A stretch of 64,000 bases of DNA from Ga0077555 sp964500805 (GTDB lineage: Bacteria; Pseudomonadota; Alphaproteobacteria; Rhizobiales; Hyphomicrobiaceae). Of this stretch, positions 43,563-52,160 are shown in pieces (positions within the stretch are counted from its first letter, which is position 1; each line of letters opens with the position of its first letter). The translations under genes were made by a program, and so were the position numbers. The notes beneath the pieces were generated by a model. That model did not search any database. It was given only the letters and a program-made list of their open reading frames with translations, and was not told the DNA's origin. The stretch lies in assembly GCA_964500805.1 (NCBI GenBank), contig CAZCQH010000014.1:48064-112063 (forward strand), read 5' to 3'.

Positions 43563-44261
43563 ATGGCGAAGCTTACGCATTTTCCACTCTGTCCATTCTC
43601 ACGCTCGGTGCGCATTATGCTCGCCGAGATAGAGTTCGCCTTTACGCTAGCCGAGGAGCAGCCCTGGGCGTGGCGCCCTACCTTCCTGCAGCTTAACCCG
43701 TCCGGTGATCTTCCAGTTCTCGAGCTCGACGACGCCACCATTCTGGCCGGCGCTTATGCCATCTCCGAGTATGTCGGCGAGATCGCAGCACGCGCGCCGA
43801 TTGACGACCGGATGTTCAATCCGTTTCCGGGATCGCCTGAGGAACGGGCAGAAGTGCGCCGCCTCGTCGACTGGTTCCATCGCAAGATGTGGTCCGAGAT
43901 CACCCAGGATTTCGTGCGCGAGAAGGTGTGGACGCGGCTGCGCACCGATCAGCCCGCACGCGGGCCGGATCTCGAGCTGCTGCGCGCTCTCCGCGCCAAT
44001 CTCAAGTATCATTTGAGCTACCTGTCCTATCTCGCCGACAATCGCCGTTGGCTCGCCGGCGATGACATGAGCTTTGCCGACCTTGCCGGTGCGGCCCATC
44101 TCTCCGTCATCGACTATCTCGGCGAGATCGATTGGGACGTCGCGCCCGTGGTCCGCGATTGGTACACACGCCTTAAATCGCGCCCTTCCGTGCGGCCAAT
44201 GCTGGCCGACCGCATCGCTGGCATCACGCCGCCCGGTCACTATCCCGATTTGGACTTCTGA
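43563..44261 (+). CDS. Glutathione S-transferase family protein
   Basis: A 232-residue GST: the thioredoxin-like N-domain starts MAKLTHFPLCPFSRSVRIML with the CPFS active-site region and LQLNPSGDLPVLELDD (cis-Pro), followed by an all-helical C-domain (DWFHRKMWSEITQDFVREKVW, AGDDMSFADLAGAAHLSVIDYL). It is soluble and may detoxify electrophiles. Its stop lies 1 bp before the queG GTG, so the two form an operon, a pairing often seen in Hyphomicrobiales. Confidence 0.85.
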   Translation: MAKLTHFPLCPFSRSVRIMLAEIEFAFTLAEEQPWAWRPTFLQLNPSGDLPVLELDDATILAGAYAISEYVGEIAARAPIDDRMFNPFPGSPEERAEVRRLVDWFHRKMWSEITQDFVREKVWTRLRTDQPARGPDLELLRALRANLKYHLSYLSYLADNRRWLAGDDMSFADLAGAAHLSVIDYLGEIDWDVAPVVRDWYTRLKSRPSVRPMLADRIAGITPPGHYPDLDF

Positions 44262-44262
44262 C

Positions 44263-45405
44263 GTGAGCGTCACAGCAACAGATACTGATTTGAGATCGCT
44301 GATCGAGCGCGAATGCCACGCCGCCGGATTCGATGCCGCCGGAATCGCGCGCGTCGCCGATCTCGATCCTGGCATTGCCCAGCGCCTCGACGCGTTCGTT
44401 GACGATGGCCGGCACGGCGACATGGGCTGGCTTGCCGCAACGGCCGAGCGCCGCCGACATCCGCAGGCCATGTGGCCCGAGGCCAGAACAGCCATCCTGC
44501 TGGGCCTCAGCTACGCGCCTCAGACAGATCCGCTTGCAATTCTCGAGCAGAATCTCCGCGGCGCCATCTCCGTCTATGCGCAAGGCCACGACTACCACGA
44601 CGTGATCAAGCCGCGGCTGAAGCGCATCGCGGGGGCGATTCAACGCGCGAGCGGCGCGGACGTGAAGGTCTTCGTCGATACCGCCCCGCTCATGGAAAAG
44701 CCGCTCGCCGCGCTTGCCGGAATCGGTTGGCAAGGAAAACACACGAACCTCGTGTCGCGCGAGCACGGCTCCTGGCTCTTTCTGGGTGCCATTCTCACCA
44801 GCGCCGAGATCGCACCAGATGCGGCCGAAGACGATCACTGCGGCAGCTGTCGCCGCTGCCTCGACATCTGCCCCACGGCCGCGTTCCCCGAACCCTACCA
44901 GCTCGATGCGCGCCGCTGCATCTCCTACCTCACCATCGAGCACAAAGGCCCCATCGCGCGCGAGCTGAGGCCGCTGATGGGCAACCGCATCTACGGCTGC
45001 GACGACTGCCTCGCCGTCTGCCCGTGGAACAAGTTCGCCGAGGCCGGCCGCGAGACGAAGCTCGCTGCCCGTGCCGAAACCGACAACCCGCCGATTGCCG
45101 AACTGCTCGCCCTCGACGATGCCGCGTTTCGCAAGCGCTTCGCCGGGACGCCCCTCAAGCGGTCTGGGCGCGATCGGTTCGTGCGCAATGCCGCCATTGC
45201 CGCCGGCAACTCCGGTGAGACGTCGCTCGCAGCGCACCTTGTGCCGCTGCTCGGTGATGGCTCGCCGCTGGTCCGAGGGGCGGCCGTTTGGGCGCTTGCC
45301 CGCCTCATTCCGCGTGACGACTTGAAATCTTTCGCTGCAAGCCACAGGTCACGTGAAAGAGATGCCAGTGTCCTGAAGGAATGGACCGACGAGCTCGATC
45401 CATGA
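44263..45405 (+). CDS. queG: Epoxyqueuosine reductase
   Basis: QueG performs the last step of queuosine formation in tRNA, using cobalamin and two [4Fe-4S] clusters. The 380-residue protein has CGSCRRCLDICPTAAF and CDDCLAVCPWNKF (cluster ligands), YAQGHDYHDVIKPRLK, and the C-terminal HEAT-like repeat (VPLLGDGSPLVRGAAVWALARL). The start is a GTG at 44263. It overlaps the following SDR gene by 4 bp. Confidence 0.94.
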   Translation: MSVTATDTDLRSLIERECHAAGFDAAGIARVADLDPGIAQRLDAFVDDGRHGDMGWLAATAERRRHPQAMWPEARTAILLGLSYAPQTDPLAILEQNLRGAISVYAQGHDYHDVIKPRLKRIAGAIQRASGADVKVFVDTAPLMEKPLAALAGIGWQGKHTNLVSREHGSWLFLGAILTSAEIAPDAAEDDHCGSCRRCLDICPTAAFPEPYQLDARRCISYLTIEHKGPIARELRPLMGNRIYGCDDCLAVCPWNKFAEAGRETKLAARAETDNPPIAELLALDDAAFRKRFAGTPLKRSGRDRFVRNAAIAAGNSGETSLAAHLVPLLGDGSPLVRGAAVWALARLIPRDDLKSFAASHRSRERDASVLKEWTDELDP

Positions 45406-46298
45406 CGCCGCCCGCCGCGCAATCACACCTTCTCTGTTTCGGTCTCGGCTACAGCGCCCGCGTCTTGTGCGCCGCGCTCGCCGCCAAGGGTTGGCGCATC
45501 AGCGGCACCTCGCGCGGTTCGGAAAGCGCGGCAAAGATCAAACAGGCCGGGTGGTCCGCCGCCATGTTTGACGGCGAGAGCCGCTCTGCCGATGTTGCGC
45601 GCCTCCTCGCGACCGCCACTCACGTTCTGCTCTCCGTGCCGCCGGATGACAATGGCGACCCGGTTCTCCGTTATCATCGCGACGACTTTCTCGGCGCGCC
45701 GCATCTACAGTGGATCGGCTATCTCTCGACTGTCGGTGTTTATGGCGATGCCAGTGGCGCTCTCGTCGACGAGACGACACCCGCTGCGCCGGCCTCGCAG
45801 CGCGGCAAGCGGCGGCTCGCTGCGGAAGGCCAGTGGCTTGCGCTGCAAACATCGAGCAGAGCGCGCGTCGAAGTGTTTCGGCTTCCCGGAATCTACGGGC
45901 CAGGCCGCAGCGCCATCGATCAGCTTCGCGCTGGCACCGCGCGGCGGATCGTGAAGCCCAGCCAGCTGTTCAACCGAATCCATGTGGCAGACATTGCGCG
46001 TGCACTCGAAGCGGCGATCGCGACGTCAACGCCCCATCGCATATTCAACGTCACCGACGATGAACCGGGGCCATCCGGCGACGTCGTTGCCTATGCCGCG
46101 CAGCTGCTTGGCTTGTCGCCGCCACCCGAGGTTCCGCTCGAGGCGGCCAATCTCTCGGCCATGGCGCGCAGCTTCTATGGCGAGTCGAAACGTGTCTCGA
46201 ATGCGCGCATGAAGGCAGCGCTCGGCGTCACGCTGCTCTATCCCACTTACCGTGAAGGTTTAGCCGCGATAGCCCAAAACTCGTGCTCGGAGGAATAG
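45402..46298 (+). CDS. NAD-dependent epimerase/dehydratase family protein (YeeZ-like)
   Basis: A 298-residue extended-SDR protein with HLLCFGLGYSARVLCAALAAKG (Rossmann GxGxxx-like), YLSTVGVYGDASGALVDE and GIYGPGRSA, and the characteristic RIHVADIARALEAAI. The substrate is unknown; NAD(P) binding is likely, although the catalytic Tyr-x-x-x-Lys is not obvious. The ATG overlaps the queG stop (ATGA). It completes a GST-queG-SDR operon. Confidence 0.85.
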   Translation: MTPPAAQSHLLCFGLGYSARVLCAALAAKGWRISGTSRGSESAAKIKQAGWSAAMFDGESRSADVARLLATATHVLLSVPPDDNGDPVLRYHRDDFLGAPHLQWIGYLSTVGVYGDASGALVDETTPAAPASQRGKRRLAAEGQWLALQTSSRARVEVFRLPGIYGPGRSAIDQLRAGTARRIVKPSQLFNRIHVADIARALEAAIATSTPHRIFNVTDDEPGPSGDVVAYAAQLLGLSPPPEVPLEAANLSAMARSFYGESKRVSNARMKAALGVTLLYPTYREGLAAIAQNSCSEE

Positions 46299-46439
46299 CG
46301 TGCAGTGCAGCACGAAAAATTCAGCCAGTATTCACGAGTTCTCCGCTTTGTTGCCGGAATTCTGAAGCACCTTCGCCGATACGGCCGATCGCAGGAAGCA
46401 ACACTGAGAGCCGGCCAGTAGAGTTTGCGGGAGAGGCCC

Positions 46440-48023
46440 ATGCGCGATGCGGCGCGAGGTGCTCGGCGACTATCACGAATGGCTCTGGGAATTGCGATTG
46501 CGGGCGGCTTGTGTCTGCAATCGGCACATGTATCGGCACAATCCGCTGATGGTCACGCCATTGCCGAGAAATTTGCGGCAGAGGCCGACCGGCCCGCCAG
46601 GGAAGCCCAGCTGCGTGCTGCCGCGGAAGCGAAGAAGAAGGCCGACATCGAAAAGCGCAAGGTGGATGCCGCCAAGCATCGCGCGGTGGAAGACCGCGTG
46701 AAGGCCGATGAGGCGGACATGCTCGCCAGCGCCCGCCGCGAAGCCGACGCGCGTCGCGAAGCGCTCGAAGCGCAGCGCGCCGCAGAAGCAGCGGCCGATG
46801 AAGCTCAGGCACGGCTTGCCGCGGACGCCGATGCCAAGCGCCGCGCCGAGGAGGAAAACCGGACCGCCGCAGCGCGTATGGAAGCCGAGGCTGAGCGCGC
46901 TGCCGCCGAAGCTAAAGCCGCTGCCGAAGCGAAGGCTGCCGCAGACGCGAGAGCAGCTGCCGAAGCAAAGGCGGCGGAAGAACGCCGCCAGCTCGCCGCG
47001 GCTCAGGCAGCCGCCCGCGAGCAGGCGCTCGCCAGGGAGCGCGAGGCGCAGCGCGTCGCAGAGGAAGAGCGCCGCGCAAAGGAGCTCGCCGCTGCCGAGG
47101 CGTTCCGAAAAGCGGCCGAGGAAGCGCGTCGCCTCGACGAGGAACGCCAACGCGCCGAGGCCCGCCGCGTTGCCGAAGCGAAGGCCGCAGAAGAGACCCG
47201 CCTCGCGGCAGAAGCGATTGCCGCTGCCGACCGCAAGGCCGAGCAAGAGCGTGCAGCCCGAGCCGAGGAGGCGCGTCGCGAAGCAATCGCAGCCGAACGC
47301 GATGCCGAAAATCAACGCCTCGCCCAGCAGCTCAGAGCCGCCCGGGAAGCTCATGAGCAGCGCGTTGCAGGCACGTCACGAGAACCACCACGTAGCTCGC
47401 CTGAGGCATGGAATGCGTCGCCGCCACCCGAAGACTCTTCGCGTTGGCCGAGGTTCGGCGAGGCGGCCGGGCGGGACGAGACGAATGCCAGCAGTACCGT
47501 CGCCACGGCTGGCGAGCCGGACATCGCCAACACAGCGGTCACCGTTCTGCTGCTGATGGAACCTGGCAATCGCGGCATCCGCCGTCGCAACAAGACTGCC
47601 GACCCAGTGCTCTGCACGACGGGCGGCTGCTACATCAGCAATGGCTCGGACGCTGCCGCTTCGATCCTGCCGAACCATCGCGCGCTCGGGTTCTTCCGCA
47701 CCTGGGGTGCGCGCGCTGGCGCCTGCAGCAACTCACTCGGCTGTGTCTTCCGTGGCGTCGAGATCGGATCGCTGCCCGGCCATCTGCAACCCGTCGACAT
47801 GCGTTTGATCCGGCATGACCGGCGCGAGGCGCAGCTGATCTCGGGCTCGTCCGACTGCGCCGGCAACCACGGACAGCTGACCTGTCGCCGGCCGATTCAG
47901 GCCGGCAACTACGTGATGTGGATCGTTCCGGAGCGCCTCGCGGCGAAGCTCGGTCCCGTGGCTCTCGAGCAGGCAATTCTTGACGGATTACCGGAGCCAG
48001 CGCGGGCCGCACTTGGCCAATAG
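46440..48023 (+). CDS. Exported coiled-coil protein with cysteine-rich C-terminal domain
   Basis: The 527-residue protein has a signal peptide (SRMALGIAIAGGLCLQSAHVSAQS), then about 280 residues of Ala/Glu/Lys/Arg-rich heptads (repeats such as EAKAAAEAKAAADARAAAEA), predicted as a long coiled coil of TolA type, a short linker, and a globular C-terminus of about 150 residues with six cysteines (CTTGGC, ACSNSLGC, DCAGNHGQLTC). Function is unknown; it probably spans the periplasm. The C-terminal part is not recognised. GGGAGAGG precedes the ATG at 46440. Confidence 0.8.
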   Translation: MRDAARGARRLSRMALGIAIAGGLCLQSAHVSAQSADGHAIAEKFAAEADRPAREAQLRAAAEAKKKADIEKRKVDAAKHRAVEDRVKADEADMLASARREADARREALEAQRAAEAAADEAQARLAADADAKRRAEEENRTAAARMEAEAERAAAEAKAAAEAKAAADARAAAEAKAAEERRQLAAAQAAAREQALAREREAQRVAEEERRAKELAAAEAFRKAAEEARRLDEERQRAEARRVAEAKAAEETRLAAEAIAAADRKAEQERAARAEEARREAIAAERDAENQRLAQQLRAAREAHEQRVAGTSREPPRSSPEAWNASPPPEDSSRWPRFGEAAGRDETNASSTVATAGEPDIANTAVTVLLLMEPGNRGIRRRNKTADPVLCTTGGCYISNGSDAAASILPNHRALGFFRTWGARAGACSNSLGCVFRGVEIGSLPGHLQPVDMRLIRHDRREAQLISGSSDCAGNHGQLTCRRPIQAGNYVMWIVPERLAAKLGPVALEQAILDGLPEPARAALGQ

Positions 48024-48068
48024 CGTATCTATCGCCGGTGCTTCGTCCCTTGATGGACGCGCAACGCT

Positions 48069-48494
48069 CTAATCCTGGCGGCGGATTTCGTGCTCAGCGA
48101 TAGCGCGGCGGATGATGGCATCCTCATCCATCACAGTGACCTGCTGGCGGGCCGGCTGCTTCACACGAGGAGCCGGTTCAGTAGCGACCGGCTCCGCCAA
48201 GATCTTCGCCGCCCTCTTTCCGTAGTTTGGACTCCAAGGCTCGTTTGGGTCGTCCTCGGCCGGCGGGCGATGACGCGGGGCGAGTTGTGACGGCAGGCCG
48301 TCATCCTCGATCTCCACCTTGACCTGCCAAGCTCCCTGCCCGTGGAGAGCAGCCGGGCCGGCGACACGTGCTGGCGGATCGTAGGACGCTTGTTTGGAGG
48401 CGCAACCGCCGAGGCAAAGCGCTGCAAGGCCAAGCGCGCCGAGGCTTGAAGCCGAAAAACAGCGTGGGAACGCGATGAAGCTAGGACGGAACAT
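48069..48494 (-). CDS. Predicted lipoprotein
   Basis: A 141-residue protein with a signal peptide ending in the lipobox LGGC (C31 is the lipidated residue), followed by CASKQASYDPPA and a proline-rich, mostly disordered body with the C-terminal helix DEDAIIRRAIAEHEIRRQD. An outer-membrane or periplasmic lipoprotein of unknown function. The ATG at 48494 is used. It is divergent from the operator-bearing region upstream of the Cas2-like gene. Confidence 0.75.
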   Translation of the reverse strand: MFRPSFIAFPRCFSASSLGALGLAALCLGGCASKQASYDPPARVAGPAALHGQGAWQVKVEIEDDGLPSQLAPRHRPPAEDDPNEPWSPNYGKRAAKILAEPVATEPAPRVKQPARQQVTVMDEDAIIRRAIAEHEIRRQD

Positions 48495-48606
48495 GACGTA
48501 CGCCTTTCACTGGACGCAACGGACAGACGCGACTGCCGTCGAGATTGCGCAGGAGGCGTTAAAATTCGACTAAGCCGCGTCCAACAATCGAACAGTGGCG
48601 GCGCGA

Positions 48607-48621
48607 GAACATTTCTTGAAC
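48607..48621. promoter_or_regulatory. LexA-type SOS box
   Basis: GAACATTTCTTGAAC fits GAAC-N7-GAAC, the alphaproteobacterial LexA operator (GTTC-N7-GTTC on the other strand). It lies between the divergent lipoprotein and Cas2-like genes. Binding is inferred. Confidence 0.7.
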
Positions 48622-48641
48622 ATCTCTGCGACTCGTGCCAT

Positions 48642-48656
48642 GTTCTCTCAACGTTC
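48642..48656. promoter_or_regulatory. LexA-type SOS box
   Basis: GTTCTCTCAACGTTC fits GTTC-N7-GTTC exactly. It lies 65 bp before the ATG of the Cas2-like gene and 20 bp from the neighbouring box. Confidence 0.72.
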
Positions 48657-48721
48657 GCTTTGGAAAAGGTGCTGCGTACCAAGTGAGCCCGATCCCGCTC
48701 GCTGCCCACGAGATTGAACCC

Positions 48722-49102
48722 ATGCGCACCTTCCTCGTCTCCTACGACCTCTCCAAGCCGTCCCTCAATCAACCTTATTTGGCCGATGCCATCATGAGTC
48801 TCGGTGCCGCGTGGGCCCGTCCATTGGACAATGTCTGGTACCTGCGTGCCGAGGAGAACCCGGATGAAATCGAGGTTCGGCTAACGCGGCTGCTCGACGA
48901 GAACGACGGTCTGCTGATCCAGGAAACGCGGGGTGAAGCAGCGATGGTGAACACAGAGCTGCGCTGGTTCAGGCAGCGACGCAAGACAGCCGAGCCGATC
49001 GAAAACTCTGACAATGTTGTTGTTTTCCCGAGCATGCCACACGCAACATCACCGCGCGCCACGCCCGAGAATGCATCCATTGCCTACAAAGCCGCTGGCT
49101 GA
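48722..49102 (+). CDS. Cas2/VapD-like small protein, probably LexA-controlled
   Basis: A 126-residue protein starting MRTFLVSYDLSKP, then a helix (YLADAIMSLG), VWYLRAEENPDEIEVRLTRLL and DGLLIQETRGEA, consistent with the beta-alpha-beta-beta-alpha-beta order of the Cas2/VapD ferredoxin-like fold. The start of Cas2 has the same (L/I)VSYDL-type strand, but there is no cas1 and no CRISPR, so it is a stand-alone protein (possibly a nuclease or structural homologue). Two LexA-type boxes precede it. The ATG at 48722 is chosen; an upstream in-frame start reads through the operator. Confidence 0.72.
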   Translation: MRTFLVSYDLSKPSLNQPYLADAIMSLGAAWARPLDNVWYLRAEENPDEIEVRLTRLLDENDGLLIQETRGEAAMVNTELRWFRQRRKTAEPIENSDNVVVFPSMPHATSPRATPENASIAYKAAG

Positions 49103-49249
49103 TCACGTGCCATCTGAGGAAAATCAGTCCTTCGGCAGTCTCCATTGTCGATCCTGACAAATCGCGCCACAAGCCTGCGAGCGATTGCTGCGCAAGAGTA
49201 TTGCGTTCCGCCCGGCATTCTTCGCGAGCCATCTTCAGAAGTCGGCGCG

Positions 49250-49495
49250 ATGTATCATTTGCTCGTTTCCAACAATCAGGTCGACGCGCTCGCGTCCGGC
49301 ATCGCCTTGAACTTCGATCAGCTGGTCGGCGTGCTCGAAGAAGGCGACGGAATCATCGCGAAGCTCAAGAACGGCTCAGAGCAGCTGATGTTGGTGAAGC
49401 AGGTCGCCGGATCGACAATCATCGCAGAAATCGCCGACCCCAAGCAGGAGGTACGCCTCACACTGAGTGGACCTCGCAGTTTGACCGTCGCTTGA
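49250..49495 (+). CDS. Small hypothetical protein
   Basis: An 81-residue frame, MYHLLVSNNQVDALASGIALNFDQLVGVLEEGDGIIAKLKNGSEQLMLVKQ, with alternating hydrophobic residues suggestive of a small beta-rich fold. There is no clear family. A TTG at 49145 would extend it by 35 residues. The frame has normal GC-rich codon character and is 147 bp after the Cas2-like gene on the same strand. Moderately supported. Confidence 0.4.
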   Translation: MYHLLVSNNQVDALASGIALNFDQLVGVLEEGDGIIAKLKNGSEQLMLVKQVAGSTIIAEIADPKQEVRLTLSGPRSLTVA

Positions 49496-49565
49496 CAATG
49501 GAGCGCGGGAGAGCCCGCCTGGACGTGCGCGCTTGTGAAATTTCACTGCACCCCGGACCGCCAAG

Positions 49566-50219
49566 CTAGGGCTTCCAGGCGAGAAAGTTGGCGATCAACT
49601 TCAATCCCAGGGTCTGGCTTTTCTCCGGATGGAATTGCGTACCCGCGATGTTGTCTCGACCAATCAGTGCCGTAACTGGCCCGCCATATTCGGTCTGCGC
49701 CAACACCATGCCCGGGTCCTCTGCAACGAGGTGATAGGAGTGCACAAAGTAGGCGTGGAGGCCGGCCGGTCCCGTCGCGATGCCGTCGAGCAGCGCATGC
49801 GGCTGCCTGGCGTCCAGCGTATTCCATCCCATGTGCGGAATTTTCAACGCCGGATCGTTCGGCTCTAGAATGCGCACCTCACCCGGGATCCATCCGAGAC
49901 CACCGGTCACCGTGTGCTCGAGGCCGCGGCTCGCCAGCAGCTGCATGCCGACGCAAATACCGAGGAACGGCCGGCCCTTGTGCAACACCGCCTCTTCAAG
50001 CACTGCATGCATGCCAGCCACTGCGTCCAAACCGCGTTTGCAGTCGGCAAAAGCTCCAACGCCCGGAAGCACGATGCGATCAGCGGCGACAACGGCCACG
50101 GGATCCGAGGTCACGACAATGTGGGAGGCGATTGCGCTTTCACGTGCAGCCCGCTCGAAAGCCTTCGCTGCCGAGTGCAGGTTGCCGGAGCCGTAATCGA
50201 TTATGGCAACGGTTTGCAT
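49566..50219 (-). CDS. hisH: Imidazole glycerol phosphate synthase, glutaminase subunit
   Basis: HisH supplies ammonia to HisF for histidine synthesis. The 217-residue class I glutaminase has C89 in GICVGMQLL, H197 and E199 in GTQFHPEKSQ, and the N-terminal AIIDYGSGNLHS. It is the third gene of a hisB-DUF2628-hisH minus-strand operon (7 bp after DUF2628). hisA and hisF do not follow in the window. The ATG at 50219 matches family starts. Confidence 0.96.
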   Translation of the reverse strand: MQTVAIIDYGSGNLHSAAKAFERAARESAIASHIVVTSDPVAVVAADRIVLPGVGAFADCKRGLDAVAGMHAVLEEAVLHKGRPFLGICVGMQLLASRGLEHTVTGGLGWIPGEVRILEPNDPALKIPHMGWNTLDARQPHALLDGIATGPAGLHAYFVHSYHLVAEDPGMVLAQTEYGGPVTALIGRDNIAGTQFHPEKSQTLGLKLIANFLAWKP

Positions 50220-50226
50220 GAGTTCG

Positions 50227-50766
50227 CTAGCTTCGCTTGCCAAAGGCAAAAGCGCTGCGCCAGCGGCCGCCAGCAGACGACGCTCCCTGGTCGGCATCAG
50301 CCGCCTTGCCCGAGAATGGGACCGGATCGGCTTGCGCTGATAAACGCGACTGGGAAAGCGCGGAGGGGTGAACGAAGGGCTGGCCCGGCAGCCACGCTTC
50401 GAAGAAACGTCGCTCACAATCCTCGGCGTTCCGGCCATTGACGCTGCCGACGAGCGTCCAGCCTCTTCGCTCCAGCGTCCAGCGCTGCAGCGTATCAGCC
50501 TCGAATCCGATAATCAGATGCAACGCGATCACCACGTAGGACATCGAACGCTGATCGAGCTCCAGCGACCAGGCTGCCGCCTGCAACAGGCCCAATGCTG
50601 CCAGATAGAACACCAGCACCAGCCAGAGACGCTTGGCGATCAGCCATAATGGCGTGACCAGAGCCGCGGTCCAGCGGAACCCCTCTCTGACGAACTCGAG
50701 GGCCTGCGCACGATCGAGGCGATCAGCGGGGGCGTTGGGTTGTTCATAGACGGTATACGTGATCAC
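50227..50766 (-). CDS. DUF2628 membrane protein in his operon
   Basis: A 179-residue protein with a short soluble N-terminus (VITYTVYEQPNAPADRLDRAQALEFVREGF), two or three membrane segments (LVTPLWLIAKRLWLVLVFYLAALGLLQAA, SYVVIALHLIIGFEA), then GWTLVGSVNGRNAEDCERRFF and a disordered tail. DUF2628 proteins between hisB and hisH are common in Hyphomicrobiales; the link to histidine synthesis is unproven. The start is a GTG at 50766 with GAGGCGCC upstream. Confidence 0.85.
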   Translation of the reverse strand: MITYTVYEQPNAPADRLDRAQALEFVREGFRWTAALVTPLWLIAKRLWLVLVFYLAALGLLQAAAWSLELDQRSMSYVVIALHLIIGFEADTLQRWTLERRGWTLVGSVNGRNAEDCERRFFEAWLPGQPFVHPSALSQSRLSAQADPVPFSGKAADADQGASSAGGRWRSAFAFGKRS

Positions 50767-50821
50767 GGCGCCTCGATTCCTTCCAGGCATGCAGCCGGCC
50801 GCGCGTTCACACGCTCGAAAA

Positions 50822-51418
50822 CTAACCGGCCAACGTGCCTTTGGTCGATGGGACGCGCCCCGATTGCCTGGGATCGAGTTCGATCGCAGCCCGGAGCGCC
50901 CGGGCAAGCCCCTTGTAGCACGTCTCGGCGATGTGGTGATTATTCTCGCCATAAAGGTTCTCGACGTGCAGCGTGATGCCGGCATTCTGGGCGAAAGCCT
51001 GGAACCACTCGCGAAAGAGCTCAGTATCCATTTCGCCAATCTTGGGCCGGGTGAACTCGACTTTCCAAATCAGGTACGGACGACCCGAGACGTCGATCGC
51101 GACGCGTGTCAGCGTCTCGTCCATCGGCAGGTGCAGCGACGCGTATCGCGTGATGCCCTTCTTTTCGCCGAGCGCTTTCGCGAGCGCCTGGCCCAAGGCA
51201 ATCCCAGTATCCTCGGTGGTGTGATGGAAATCGATGTGCAGGTCGCCCTTAACCTTCAGCTGAATGTCGATCAGCGAATGGCGCGAAAGTTGCTCGAGCA
51301 TGTGATCGAGGAAGCCGATGCCGGTTTCAATTGTGTAGGCGCCGGTTCCGTCCAAATTAACGGTAACCGAGACCTCCGTCTCCTTGGTCATGCGTTCTAT
51401 CGTGGCCGTGCGGATCAC
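50822..51418 (-). CDS. hisB: Imidazoleglycerol-phosphate dehydratase
   Basis: HisB dehydrates imidazole-glycerol phosphate, the sixth step to histidine. The 198-residue single-domain enzyme has the metal-binding DFHHTTEDTGIALGQAL and ENNHHIAETCYKGLARALR, with the usual GFLDHMLEQ. GTG at 51418 is chosen because AAGGAGCAAGTCCC precedes it and VIRTATIERMTKETE matches family starts. It is divergent from hslV with 159 bp between starts. Confidence 0.96.
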   Translation of the reverse strand: MIRTATIERMTKETEVSVTVNLDGTGAYTIETGIGFLDHMLEQLSRHSLIDIQLKVKGDLHIDFHHTTEDTGIALGQALAKALGEKKGITRYASLHLPMDETLTRVAIDVSGRPYLIWKVEFTRPKIGEMDTELFREWFQAFAQNAGITLHVENLYGENNHHIAETCYKGLARALRAAIELDPRQSGRVPSTKGTLAG

Positions 51419-51577
51419 GGGACTTGCTCCTTGCTGGCCGGCTGGCCTGCGTTTAACAGCTTGGATGCGGAAATACCACCGGAAGGCCAATAATGGCTTA
51501 GCGGCACCGTTGCCGGCCGGATGCCGGAACCGATGGGGCATCCGCCCGATGCGAGCTGCAACTCAAGGAGCCCACGC

Positions 51578-52147
51578 ATGTCCACCTGGGGAGGCGAACA
51601 CGGCGCGGCCGTCTGGCATGGAACAACAATTCTTACGGTCCGCAAAAGTGGTCGCGTGGTTGTCGCGGGCGACGGACAGGTCAGCCTCGGCGCGACGGTG
51701 ATCAAGTCGAACGCGCGCAAGGTACGTTCGCTTGGCAAAGGCGACGTTATTGGAGGTTTTGCCGGCGCGACCGCGGACGCGTTTACGCTGTTCGAGCGTC
51801 TCGAGGCAAAGCTCGAACAGTATCCGGGGCAGCTCACGCGAGCCTGCGTAGAGCTTGCCAAGGACTGGCGCACAGACCGATTCCTGCGACGTCTCGAGGC
51901 GATGATGATCGTCGCCGACCGCGAGAAATCGCTGGTGCTGACGGGCACGGGCGACGTGCTCGAACCGGAGCGCGATCTCATGGGTATCGGCTCAGGCGGG
52001 AATTATGCATTGGCGGCCGCTCGAGCGCTGGTCGACACGGATATGAGTGCGGAAGCGATTGCTCGCAAAGCGATGGCGATCGCGGCGGAAATCTGCGTCT
52101 ACACGAACGCGAATCTGGTGCTCGAAAGTCTCGATAGCGCCCGTTGA
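51578..52147 (+). CDS. hslV: ATP-dependent protease proteolytic subunit HslV
   Basis: HslV is the 20S-type peptidase that works with HslU ATPase. The 189-residue protein has a 15-residue propeptide ending WHG before the catalytic Thr (TTILTVR), VAGDGQVSLGATVIKSNARKVR, GGFAGATADAFTLFERLE and IGSGGNYALAAARAL. CAAGGAG precedes the ATG. hslU, normally downstream, is replaced by an SMR transporter 13 bp further on, so hslU must be elsewhere. Confidence 0.96.
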   Translation: MSTWGGEHGAAVWHGTTILTVRKSGRVVVAGDGQVSLGATVIKSNARKVRSLGKGDVIGGFAGATADAFTLFERLEAKLEQYPGQLTRACVELAKDWRTDRFLRRLEAMMIVADREKSLVLTGTGDVLEPERDLMGIGSGGNYALAAARALVDTDMSAEAIARKAMAIAAEICVYTNANLVLESLDSAR

Positions 52148-52160
52148 CCCGAGGAAAGCG

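Noticed and set aside
48722..49102. Cas2-like protein as part of a CRISPR system
   Set aside because: No cas1, other cas gene or repeat-spacer array in the window; treated as a stand-alone protein.
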